In this document: in pieces, positions 1-6,480 of the stretch
How the letters are laid out: each line of letters begins with the position of its first letter
How positions within the stretch are numbered: the stretch's first letter is position 1
From: an uncultured Ruminococcus sp.
Lineage (GTDB): Bacteria > Bacillota > Clostridia > Oscillospirales > Acutalibacteraceae
Length of the DNA: 9,969 nt
Reading direction: 5' to 3'
Assembly: GCA_902767125.1 (NCBI GenBank)
Contig: CACXGJ010000119.1
Location: 1 to 9,969, forward strand
Position numbers and translations under genes: made by a program
Notes under the pieces: model-generated
What the model was told of the DNA's origin: nothing
Databases searched by the model: none
The model's input: only the letters and a program-made list of their open reading frames with translations

Positions 1-38
1 GACATGAATATTGATATTTCTGATTTATCTTGTTTTGC

Positions 39-60
39 GGTATGTAACGAATTACATACC
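39..60. repeat. Perfect 9-bp inverted repeat with CGAA loop
   Basis: GGTATGTAA (39-47) and TTACATACC (52-60) are exact reverse complements separated by CGAA. Neither strand has a U-tract after the stem, so it is a poor intrinsic terminator. It lies downstream of the permease gene stop and could be an operator for whatever lies beyond the left edge. A third related motif, CGTTACA at 74-80, can pair with TGTAACG at 43-49, giving an alternative fold. The rest of 1-136 holds no gene that I can see. Confidence 0.6.
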
Positions 61-136
61 CCCTAACTCAAAACGTTACAGATTAATCCTTTGAACTATA
101 TCTATGTGTTCGGTTATTTGAAATCACACGACAAAT

Positions 137-2173
137 TTAGACTCCGCTTACAATTCGGTAATATGCATTTGAAGTTATCTTATATACAACCGCATAAAAC
201 ACAGCGAACACACCAAAGCTTGCCGTTGCTGTAATGACAAACATTTTAGTGTTTGCCATTCCGAACATTATAAGCACCTTACTGACAATCGGCATTGCAA
301 AGGCAAGGTGCAGTCCGGCAAGCACCAGCGGCAGGAAAAATACCGTAAGCAGCTGAGAATTAATACTCCTGCGAATTTCACGTTTTGTCATTCCCACTTT
401 CTGCATAATATCAAAACGTTTTTCGTCTTCATATCCCTCGGATATCTGCTTGTAGTAAATAATAAGCACTGCTGCTATCAGAAAAACAAAACTCAAAACA
501 ATGCCAAGGTAAAATAAACCGCCGAATGTACTGTAAAAATCCTCTCTGTTCGACTCACGATCATCAATACGTAAATAGCTGTATTTGTGTGTTTCATATC
601 CGTCCGAATCTGCTATCTCGGTATTCAGCTTGTCGGACAGTGCTTTCTGCACCTTGTCATCCTTACCTGTATCAAAATAATAATAGCTCTCGTAATTTAC
701 TCTCGGAAAACCGCTGCTGTCGGAAAGTTTATCAAGCCCCTGAACAGCTCTGTTTACATCCGGTACAACAAGATATATAACCGAAATCAGATACTCCATT
801 CCGTTTGTAATCTTTTCCGGTTTGTCGGACTTGGCGGCAATGGTAAACTCTCTGCCGCCTTTAAACGAGATTGTATTTCCCTTATAATTGTATCGTCCAG
901 ATATCATCAACGCTTCGCCTTCATTCAATTGAGTATTAGTGCCGCTTATCATGTTGTAATCCTCAAGAGAAATGAAATAAAACATTGATACATCTTTAAA
1001 CGATGCCGCCGTCATATATTCAACCTCAGTTTGATTAGTTTCAACCTGCGTGTCCTGTATCTGCCCGGTGACTATCGCTACACTGTATTTCACTTCGTTT
1101 GAGGGGATAACGTCATTTTCACGGCATACTGTTTGTATCTTGGACAATATACTCTCGATATCGGAACGCTCTTCTATCCCAAGACTTTCGTACTCCATCT
1201 CAATATTAATCTCGTTTGGATAATGTATGTGAAGCGTATCTTCACTATTTGTGTACAGCGTAGTTGTGGAGGACATCATTACAAGCACCATGGTTGCCAG
1301 AATACAAATTGACGCAAGCCCCGCACCGTTGCGTTTCATACGATAGACCATTGAAGACACAGAAACAAAATGCTCAGGTTTATAATAATATCCCTTATTC
1401 TTTTGCAAAAGTCTGCAAAAAAACACAGAACCGGCAATCATAAGAAGATATGTACCTACAATGACGAGTATAACTGCAATAAAGAATACAGCCAATGCCG
1501 CTATCGGATTACCTATACTGACTGAAAGATAATACCCTGTAAATATACACATCAGTCCGATAATGCCTAAGAAAATATTGCCCTTCGGAGGCTTCTCACC
1601 CATGTTGTCGCTTTTTAACAAATCTATTGCACTGGAAAGTCTGACCTGTCTTAATGAGTTCAGAAACAGCAAAACAAATATACCACCATATAGAATCACC
1701 GCCATGTACACTGAACGCAGCGAAACGGATATTCCGTAACTGACCTCGCCTCTCATTACAAAAACAAGTGCCAGCTCTGCCATTTTCGACAGGGCGATAC
1801 CGATAAACAGTCCTGTCATAATTGATACTACATAGACAATCAAAGTTTCCCAGAACAGTATTACTCCGATATTCCTCTTGCCCATTCCTAGAATATTGTA
1901 CAAGCCGAATTCCTTTTTACGTCTGCGTATCAGAAATGAATTGGTATAGAACAGAAATATTGTCGAAAAAATTGCTATGACCCATGTACCCAAACCAAGA
2001 ATCATTCGAATTGTATCACCGAAGCTGACCTTTGTTGTATCGCTTAATTGAAGGAACGACATTATGTAGTACATCGTTACCATAATAATGCAGGTCATTA
2101 TATACGGGAAATACATTTGCCTGTTTTTTCGTATTCCTTCAAAGGCAAGCTTTGGATATATCCATCTGTTCAT
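137..2173 (-). CDS. bceB-like: BceB-type FtsX-like ABC transporter permease
   Basis: This is the membrane subunit of a peptide-antibiotic resistance and sensing ABC transporter in the plasma membrane. The 678 residues match the BceB layout: about ten hydrophobic segments (near residues 24-44, 57-80, 104-128, 153-172, 200-218, 224-252, 283-303, 550-575, 608-632 and 640-665) with one large hydrophilic extracellular region (about 305-548) between segments 7 and 8. That loop is the family hallmark and the likely ligand and kinase-signalling domain. FtsX-like permease stretches flank it. The start ATG overlaps the ATPase gene stop (ATGA at 2170-2173) and has an AGGAGG 9 nt upstream, so the two genes are translationally coupled. 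Family knowledge predicts action on cell-wall-active peptides such as bacitracin or lantibiotics. The actual substrate cannot be read from sequence. No truncation is visible. Confidence 0.95.
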   Translation of the reverse strand: MNRWIYPKLAFEGIRKNRQMYFPYIMTCIIMVTMYYIMSFLQLSDTTKVSFGDTIRMILGLGTWVIAIFSTIFLFYTNSFLIRRRKKEFGLYNILGMGKRNIGVILFWETLIVYVVSIMTGLFIGIALSKMAELALVFVMRGEVSYGISVSLRSVYMAVILYGGIFVLLFLNSLRQVRLSSAIDLLKSDNMGEKPPKGNIFLGIIGLMCIFTGYYLSVSIGNPIAALAVFFIAVILVIVGTYLLMIAGSVFFCRLLQKNKGYYYKPEHFVSVSSMVYRMKRNGAGLASICILATMVLVMMSSTTTLYTNSEDTLHIHYPNEINIEMEYESLGIEERSDIESILSKIQTVCRENDVIPSNEVKYSVAIVTGQIQDTQVETNQTEVEYMTAASFKDVSMFYFISLEDYNMISGTNTQLNEGEALMISGRYNYKGNTISFKGGREFTIAAKSDKPEKITNGMEYLISVIYLVVPDVNRAVQGLDKLSDSSGFPRVNYESYYYFDTGKDDKVQKALSDKLNTEIADSDGYETHKYSYLRIDDRESNREDFYSTFGGLFYLGIVLSFVFLIAAVLIIYYKQISEGYEDEKRFDIMQKVGMTKREIRRSINSQLLTVFFLPLVLAGLHLAFAMPIVSKVLIMFGMANTKMFVITATASFGVFAVFYAVVYKITSNAYYRIVSGV

Positions 2174-2934
2174 CTTTTATCGCCTCCTGTCATCATAATT
2201 GTGAGCGTCTGCGTAATCTTGCTGTAAAGCTGATCATCTGTATCCGTACCACGATATATCTGATGATACACCTCGCCGTCCTTGATGAACAGAACCCTGT
2301 TGGCTCTGCTTGCGGCGGCAGTCGAGTGCGTTACCATAACGATTGTCTGTCCGGCAGAGTTCACCTGTGAGAACAGACGCAAAAGTTCATCGGAAGAGCG
2401 TGAATCCAGTGCCCCTGTAGGTTCGTCCGCAAGTATAAGCTGCGGATTTGTGATGAGTGCCCTTGCAACGGCTGCACGCTGCTTCTGACCGCCCGAAACT
2501 TCGTAAGGATACTTTTTTAGCAATTCCGTAATACTGAGCATTTCCGCAATCGGCGCAATTCTTTCATTCATTACTTTGTATTCAGTTCCCGCAAGCACAA
2601 GAGGAAGATAAATATTATCCTCAATAGTGAACGTGTCAAGCAGATTAAAATCCTGAAAGACAAATCCGAGGTGCTCTCTGCGAAAACCTGCAAGCTGTTT
2701 ATCAGGCAGTTTGGTTATATCCTCACCGTTTAATAGGACACTGCCCGAAGTCGGTCTGTCAAGAGCTGCCATGATATTGAGCAGAGTAGTTTTTCCCGAA
2801 CCCGACTCCCCCATAACGGCAACATACTCGCCCTCTTCAACAGTGAAGCTAACGTTTCTTAGTGCTATAACCTCGTTTGCTCCGAAGCGTGTTGCGTATA
2901 CCTTCTTTAACGAATTGATTTCCAAAATACTCAT
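2170..2934 (-). CDS. bceA-like: BceA-type ABC transporter ATP-binding protein
   Basis: This cytoplasmic ATPase powers the FtsX-like permease encoded next. All nucleotide-binding elements are present in order: Walker A GESGSGKT (42-49), Q-loop Gln94, signature VSGGQ (146-150), Walker B LILADEP with catalytic Glu171, D-loop ALD, and switch His203. Its 254 residues are standard for the MacB/LolD/BceA subgroup. The VFQDFNLLD stretch around 92-100 is typical of that subgroup. A strong AAGGAGG lies 8 nt before the ATG at 2934. It follows the kinase gene after 203 bp that carry a terminator-like hairpin and promoter elements, so the ATPase and permease genes are probably a separate two-gene transcript controlled by the adjacent two-component system. 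Confidence 0.96.
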   Translation of the reverse strand: MSILEINSLKKVYATRFGANEVIALRNVSFTVEEGEYVAVMGESGSGKTTLLNIMAALDRPTSGSVLLNGEDITKLPDKQLAGFRREHLGFVFQDFNLLDTFTIEDNIYLPLVLAGTEYKVMNERIAPIAEMLSITELLKKYPYEVSGGQKQRAAVARALITNPQLILADEPTGALDSRSSDELLRLFSQVNSAGQTIVMVTHSTAAASRANRVLFIKDGEVYHQIYRGTDTDDQLYSKITQTLTIMMTGGDKR

Positions 2935-2950
2935 TAAAAAAACCTCCTTG

Positions 2951-2965
2951 TGACATTATAATATC
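2951..2965 (-). promoter_or_regulatory. Probable extended -10 promoter of the bceAB-like operon
   Basis: On the minus strand TGATATTAT (2966-2958 region) fits an extended -10 (TGn plus a 5/6 match to TATAAT). It would start transcription near 2951 and give a short leader that begins just before the AAGGAGG. No good -35 hexamer sits at 16-18 bp, which suits an activator-dependent promoter. The sequence features are direct. The promoter function is inferred. Confidence 0.45.
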
Positions 2966-2996
2966 ACACTCAAACACAGCTTTTCCATAGATTTTG

Positions 2997-3016
2997 CTTA
3001 CGTTTGCCTTACATTT
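2997..3016. promoter_or_regulatory. Candidate response-regulator binding site (direct repeat)
   Basis: CTTACGTTT (2997-3005) and CTTACATTT (3008-3016) match at 8 of 9 bases with an 11-bp period. OmpR-family winged-helix regulators bind direct repeats of about one helical turn. The site lies roughly 45-65 bp upstream of the inferred start of the ATPase-permease transcript. The adjacent BceR-like regulator is the obvious candidate protein. The binding assignment is inference. Confidence 0.45.
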
Positions 3017-3100
3017 TTGAAAGGTTGACGATTGTATGAGAATACTGTTAGAGTAAACAGTATTAAAGTTTGGATTGAAAATTTCTGCATAAACTAATAA

Positions 3101-3139
3101 GCCTGTACCAACCTATTTTATCAGTACAGGCATTTTTTT
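3101..3139. terminator. Rho-independent terminator after the kinase gene, probably bidirectional
   Basis: GCCTGTAC (3101-3108) and GTACAGGC (3124-3131) form an 8-bp stem with a 15-nt loop. On the plus strand it is followed by ATTTTTTT, an excellent U-tract. On the minus strand the stem follows directly after the kinase stop codon and is succeeded by a weaker TTATTAG stretch, so it can end the regulator-kinase transcript less strongly. No annotated plus-strand gene precedes it, which is odd given that the better U-tract is on that strand. Confidence 0.75.
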
Positions 3140-4124
3140 ATGTATATACTTTTTTATCCAACTTTAAGCGTACCGTTGTACCCTTATCTATTTCCGATTC
3201 AATAGCGATATGTACACCAAGCCTTCCGCAAATCTGTTTGCACAAATACAACCCCAGACCGCTTGCGGCACTGTATTCCCTGCCGTGATATCCGGTAAAG
3301 CCTTTCTCAAAAACCCGTGGAATGTCCTCAGGTGCTATACCGATACCCGTATCGGTAATACACAGCGTTTTAGGAGATTCAACTTTGATTGTAACAGAAC
3401 CGTTTTTCGTGTATTTCAGCGAATTGGATAGCAGCTGACCTATAACAAAAGAAAGCCATTTTTCATCGGTAATAACGGAAACCTCAGTTTCTTCAAAACT
3501 AAGACTTATGTTTTTCATTATAAAATCTCCACGCAGCCTGCGGATATTATCTTTCAAGATTTTGTCAAGCTTGATTTCACGAAAAACATAGTCTGTTGTA
3601 TCCGACTCCATTCTAAGGTAGGTAAGCACCATTTCAACGTACTGCTCGATGTGCAGCAGGTCGGAACTAAGCTTGCGTGAAAGCGAAGTGTCTTCCTGCT
3701 TTAAATGCAGCTGCATTGAGGCAATCGGAGTTTTTATCTGATGAACCCAAATTGTGTAATAGTCTATCATATCGTCATACATCTTTGTCTTTTGCTGCTC
3801 TGTTTTATGTTTTTCATCACAAAGATGTTCTATTATGCAGCGGTAATCGTTATCCGTCAAAGATGAAAACAAACCAAGCTCCGACAGTATCACAATATCG
3901 GAACGTTCTTTCAGCTCACGAAGAATTTTATGTTTATTATAATCACGCACAAATAAAAAAGCAGCTATTATTATTCCGAATATAAAACATAACGCAGTTG
4001 GGTACAATACAGCCAACAGCGGCAGTCGATACAAATAAAAACTTACGATAAAGACGGCGGCAAAAAGTACCCATACAAGAATAAGACGCAGCTTTTCTCT
4101 AAGATACGGTATAATAAAACTCAC
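3138..4124 (-). CDS. bceS-like: BceS-type intramembrane-sensing histidine kinase
   Basis: This membrane histidine kinase pairs with the response regulator encoded just upstream. Its 328 residues begin with two hydrophobic segments (about 13-33 and 36-60) separated by only a few residues. It therefore lacks an extracellular sensor domain, the hallmark of intramembrane-sensing kinases that read stress through a BceAB transporter. The phospho-accepting His128 is in WVHQIKTP. The N box has Asn234 (LLSNSLKYT), followed by G1 DTGIGI (258-263), the F box around VFEKGF (271-276) and G2 SGLGLYL (288-294), giving an intact HATPase. The start is GTG at 4122-4124, overlapping the regulator stop (GTGA). 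It is served by GGAGG located 10 nt upstream inside the regulator gene. Everything needed for activity appears present. Confidence 0.95.
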   Translation of the reverse strand: MSFIIPYLREKLRLILVWVLFAAVFIVSFYLYRLPLLAVLYPTALCFIFGIIIAAFLFVRDYNKHKILRELKERSDIVILSELGLFSSLTDNDYRCIIEHLCDEKHKTEQQKTKMYDDMIDYYTIWVHQIKTPIASMQLHLKQEDTSLSRKLSSDLLHIEQYVEMVLTYLRMESDTTDYVFREIKLDKILKDNIRRLRGDFIMKNISLSFEETEVSVITDEKWLSFVIGQLLSNSLKYTKNGSVTIKVESPKTLCITDTGIGIAPEDIPRVFEKGFTGYHGREYSAASGLGLYLCKQICGRLGVHIAIESEIDKGTTVRLKLDKKVYT

Positions 4125-4801
4125 AATGTCTGCACCTCCAGCAAATAGCCAAGTCCTTTTTTCGTAATTATTAAACTTGACAGTCCGATATTTGACAGCT
4201 TTTTTCTAAGGCGGTTTATATTTACCGTTAAGGTATTGTCGTCAATATAGCAGTCGGATTCCCACAGCGTGTCCATTAGCTTTTCACGGCTTACAATCTT
4301 GCCTTTGTTATCCATAAAAACGGATAATATGCGATATTCGTTTTTCGTCAGGTCAACGCTTGCACCACGATATACCAGCGTACAGTTTGCCGTGTTAAGA
4401 TACAATTCACCTTTATCCTTTTGTTCGACAGTACCAAAAGAATATGTTCTGCGAAGAAGTGCCTGTATCTTCGCAAGAAGCACCTCGTAATCAAACGGCT
4501 TCGCAACAAAATCATCGCCGCCCATATTCATTGCCATTACCATATTCATATTGAGTGCGGCAGATGATAAAAAGATAATCGGAACAGTCGAGTGCTCCCG
4601 TATTTTTGAACACCAATAATACCCGTCAAACGCCGGCAGCCCAATATCCATTATGACAAGATGAGGCTGTATCTCCGTAAATTCTTCGGTGATTTTTCGG
4701 AAATTATTAACGTTTATAAATTGCAGGTCGTATTTCTCGCCATACTTTTTTGACGCTTCAAAAATACCCTCGTTGTCCTCTATCATATATATTTTGTACA
4801 T
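4121..4801 (-). CDS. bceR-like: BceR-type OmpR-family response regulator
   Basis: This is a DNA-binding response regulator of 226 residues. The receiver domain (about 1-118) has the acidic pair Glu8/Asp9, phospho-acceptor Asp52 in MDIGLP, Ser79 at the Thr/Ser switch position and Lys101 in KPF. The C-terminal winged helix (about 128-223) shows the Trans_reg_C pattern, including LTKNEYRIL, the SREKLMDTLW helix and the recognition-helix stretch NTLTVNINRLRKKL, ending in GLGYLL. The gene overlaps the kinase start by 4 bp and has AAAGGA 8 nt before its ATG. It lies 37 bp downstream of the acetyltransferase gene, with no clear promoter in that gap, so it may be partly read from upstream. By family analogy it activates the bceAB-like promoter near 2950. 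Confidence 0.95.
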   Translation of the reverse strand: MYKIYMIEDNEGIFEASKKYGEKYDLQFINVNNFRKITEEFTEIQPHLVIMDIGLPAFDGYYWCSKIREHSTVPIIFLSSAALNMNMVMAMNMGGDDFVAKPFDYEVLLAKIQALLRRTYSFGTVEQKDKGELYLNTANCTLVYRGASVDLTKNEYRILSVFMDNKGKIVSREKLMDTLWESDCYIDDNTLTVNINRLRKKLSNIGLSSLIITKKGLGYLLEVQTL

Positions 4802-4838
4802 CTTCCGTATCCTTTCATCACCAAAATTGATTATCCGT

Positions 4839-5465
4839 TCAGAATATTTGACCCGGAAGTTTTAGTTTCTCTTTCGGTGGAAATTTTTTGTCAAACTCTT
4901 CAACATCGGAGTCATTTACATAATATCCTTTTGGAGTTTGGTATACTCCTGTGATACCGTCAAGATATCCGGAAATAAGCTCTTTGCACAGAAAAAAAGA
5001 CGAATCCGCATCTTCCGGCAGATCGTGGTATCTGATGCCGAATTTGCTTGCATAATCAAATCCGCTTTTGCCGTAAAAGTCAATGTTGCCCTCGAACAAA
5101 ACAGCTCCAAATCCAAGCTGCGCGGCTTTTTCAAGAGAATAATCCAGCAGTGCCTTACCGTAACCCTGACGTTTCAGCTGAGGAGTAATACAAATTGGTC
5201 CCATTGTAAGAATGGGAATCACACTGCCGTCGTCAGCGTTAATGACAGTTTTCATAAACATATTCTGTCCAATAAGTCTGCCCTCTTGCTCCATTACAAA
5301 ATCAAGTTCCTTTACAAACGCAGAATCGTTACGCAGAATATGAATCACATAATGCTCGCTGCACCCAGGACGGTAGACGTTCCAAAAAGACTCCCTGATA
5401 AGGTTTTCTACCTCTCTTTGTTCCTCTTTATTTTCCAAACGAATGATGTAGTTATTTGTATTCAT
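4839..5465 (-). CDS. GNAT-family N-acetyltransferase (YhbS-like)
   Basis: This is a predicted cytoplasmic acetyltransferase using acetyl-CoA. The 208 residues contain the GNAT core. Beta-4 is ILTMGPICITPQ (85-96), followed by the acetyl-CoA pyrophosphate loop KRQGYGKAL (98-106) and the helix LDYSLEKAAQLG. The later motif FYGKSGF (130-136) is typical of YhbS-like members, which also carry an N-terminal segment resembling IRLENKEEQREVENLIRESF. The acceptor substrate is unknown, and proteins of this subgroup range from small-molecule to tRNA or protein modification. The ATG at 5465 has GGAGG 7 nt upstream. The TAATG arrangement at 5463-5467 also makes it the downstream partner of a possible mini-ORF. 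A link with the neighbouring antibiotic module is only positional. Confidence 0.9.
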   Translation of the reverse strand: MNTNNYIIRLENKEEQREVENLIRESFWNVYRPGCSEHYVIHILRNDSAFVKELDFVMEQEGRLIGQNMFMKTVINADDGSVIPILTMGPICITPQLKRQGYGKALLDYSLEKAAQLGFGAVLFEGNIDFYGKSGFDYASKFGIRYHDLPEDADSSFFLCKELISGYLDGITGVYQTPKGYYVNDSDVEEFDKKFPPKEKLKLPGQIF

Positions 5466-5599
5466 TATCTTTCCTCCAAGTAATCAGTACATAATTCAAT
5501 TCCAATGGCTGCATATTTTTTAGTGTCCTTTATGTTTTTCTTTTCGTCTTTTTTGTTTGAGCTCGAATTGCCGCCGCTTTTCGGCTTCCCTTTGCTCAC
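5465..5599 (-). CDS. Possible 44-residue ORF overlapping the yjdF 3' end
   Basis: A GTG-started frame (5597-5599) runs through the last 26 codons of the yjdF-like gene in another frame and then through the yjdF-GNAT gap. It stops with TAA in a TAATG overlap with the GNAT start. The C-terminal part outside yjdF reads like protein (KKYAAIGIELCTDYLEER), and its LEE codons contain the GNAT Shine-Dalgarno. The N-terminal part is just the Lys-rich shadow of yjdF. No good ribosome site precedes the GTG. Function is unknown and it is probably not real unless conserved elsewhere. Confidence 0.15.
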   Translation of the reverse strand: MSKGKPKSGGNSSSNKKDEKKNIKDTKKYAAIGIELCTDYLEER

Positions 5600-5927
5600 G
5601 GGAAATATGCCTGCGTTCGGTTTTCATTTCCTCACGCTGCTTTTGCAAAGCCTGTTGGGATTTTGTGCCGATACCCACTGATTCGAGCTGTCTGCGTGCA
5701 TTTCTTTGACGGCGTTTCGGATTGTCCGCTGTTTTCTTTTGTACCGTTTTTACGGGTAATGTAAATTTCAGTTCAGCGTAACGTTCCAGAATAAATACGT
5801 AAATTTCGGCATCGGTAGGCTCTGCTCCGAATGTGACTTTACATACGGAAAGCTTTCCGTTGTAGATTCGTTCAAATATACCTATCCAAAAAGGCTCTTC
5901 GAAAAAGACAGTCAGTTTACTTTCCAT
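5520..5927 (-). CDS. yjdF: YjdF-family protein (DUF2992)
   Basis: This 135-residue protein is recognisable as YjdF/DUF2992. The N-terminal block has KLTVFFEEPFWIGIFER (4-20), then a GKL turn, the conserved VTFGAEPTDAEIYVF (31-45) and an NPKRRQRNARRQ block (69-80). A long, strongly basic and charged helix (about 95-135) follows, ending in KQKRRKEKHKGH. Length and order match the Bacillus subtilis YjdF family. The biochemical function is not established. The very basic tail suggests nucleic acid or ribosome contact (inference). In several Firmicutes this gene is preceded by the yjdF-motif RNA, which responds to azaaromatic compounds. Here the 82-bp leader is short but carries a conspicuous inverted repeat. 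The start is supported by GGAAAG 8 nt upstream of ATG. Confidence 0.9.
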   Translation of the reverse strand: MESKLTVFFEEPFWIGIFERIYNGKLSVCKVTFGAEPTDAEIYVFILERYAELKFTLPVKTVQKKTADNPKRRQRNARRQLESVGIGTKSQQALQKQREEMKTERRHISREQREAEKRRQFELKQKRRKEKHKGH

Positions 5928-5944
5928 AACACATACTTTCCAAA

Positions 5945-6000
5945 AGGCAGCTATATCTATTCAATAAAATCTAAATATCTCTCACGAAAATATGCTGCCT
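5945..6000 (-). promoter_or_regulatory. Candidate structured leader RNA before yjdF
   Basis: On the minus strand AGGCAGC (6000-5994) pairs perfectly with GCTGCCT (5951-5945). Four more A-U pairs are possible across one bulged A. Inside, TTC-GTGA-GAG can form a 3-bp GNRA-capped hairpin, and ATATTTA/TAGATAT a 7-bp hairpin, so a three-way junction competes with the extended outer helix. The 3' arm ends just before the yjdF ribosome site (GGAAAG, 5936-5941). I cannot match it to the yjdF-motif consensus by eye, and it looks short for that class. A weak terminator for the preceding gene is the alternative. Confidence 0.4.
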
Positions 6001-6009
6001 CTCCTCCTA

Positions 6010-6447
6010 TCAGCGTCTTTTAAACAGTACAATTTCCGGATTGCTGCCGTCTGAACCATAACTACAAATCAAAATAAAAGTCGTATCGGCAACAACTCCG
6101 TAACAAATACCCACATCTGCAATTTCAATCTGTGTGCCAAGATAGATGTTTTTGTCATTAAGAAACTTTACTTGTTTGCCGCCGTGTAATGTGTATTCAA
6201 GATTCACATATTCCCCTACAAGCTCATAAAGCTTTTCCGTAACAGGTAAACTCTCTGCTTTAAGTAATGTGTTTATCTCGTTTTTTAGCTGTTCCTTAAA
6301 TTTCTCATAAGCCGCTCTACCGCCAACCTTAATATATTCTGCTGCAACGCACCGCCCTCCAAACGGAGAACCGCAGGTATTCACACAGCCTTTGCATTTG
6401 TTTTTATTATTGCATTGTTCACATTCTGCTCCGCAATACGTATTCAT
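6010..6447 (-). CDS. DUF3795-family cysteine-rich protein
   Basis: This 145-residue cytoplasmic protein has a Cys-rich N-terminus: Cys5, 9, 12, 18, 21, 25 and 33. They lie in the pattern YCGAECEQC...CKGC...C seen in DUF3795 proteins of Firmicutes, and probably bind zinc or an iron-sulfur cluster (inference from spacing). The C-terminal half (about 45-145) is a mixed alpha/beta domain with a basic helix and the stretch VGICYGVVADTTFILI. No enzymatic motif is evident and the function is unknown. The ATG at 6447 follows GGGGAGG by 4 nt. It lies 33 bp after the hydrolase gene, in the same direction, so co-transcription is likely. Confidence 0.8.
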   Translation of the reverse strand: MNTYCGAECEQCNNKNKCKGCVNTCGSPFGGRCVAAEYIKVGGRAAYEKFKEQLKNEINTLLKAESLPVTEKLYELVGEYVNLEYTLHGGKQVKFLNDKNIYLGTQIEIADVGICYGVVADTTFILICSYGSDGSNPEIVLFKRR

Positions 6448-6480
6448 ATAACCTCCCCGTTACCCATAATAGATAAACAT

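Noticed and set aside
308..988. Plus-strand open frames opposite the permease gene
   Set aside because: They are antisense shadows of the well-supported permease gene, with unlikely compositions (Cys/His/Ser rich) and no ribosome sites.
2955..2960. Exact TATAAT on the minus strand as the -10 of the ATPase gene
   Set aside because: It would start transcription inside the Shine-Dalgarno and has no -35. The overlapping TGATATTAT extended -10 a few bases upstream is more workable.
4938..5483. 181-codon plus-strand open frame opposite the GNAT gene
   Set aside because: The opposite strand has clear GNAT motifs and a strong Shine-Dalgarno. This frame lacks recognisable motifs.
5928..6009. Confident call of the known yjdF-motif riboswitch
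   Set aside because: The gene context fits, but the leader is short and I cannot match the conserved nucleotides by eye, so only a structured-leader candidate is reported.
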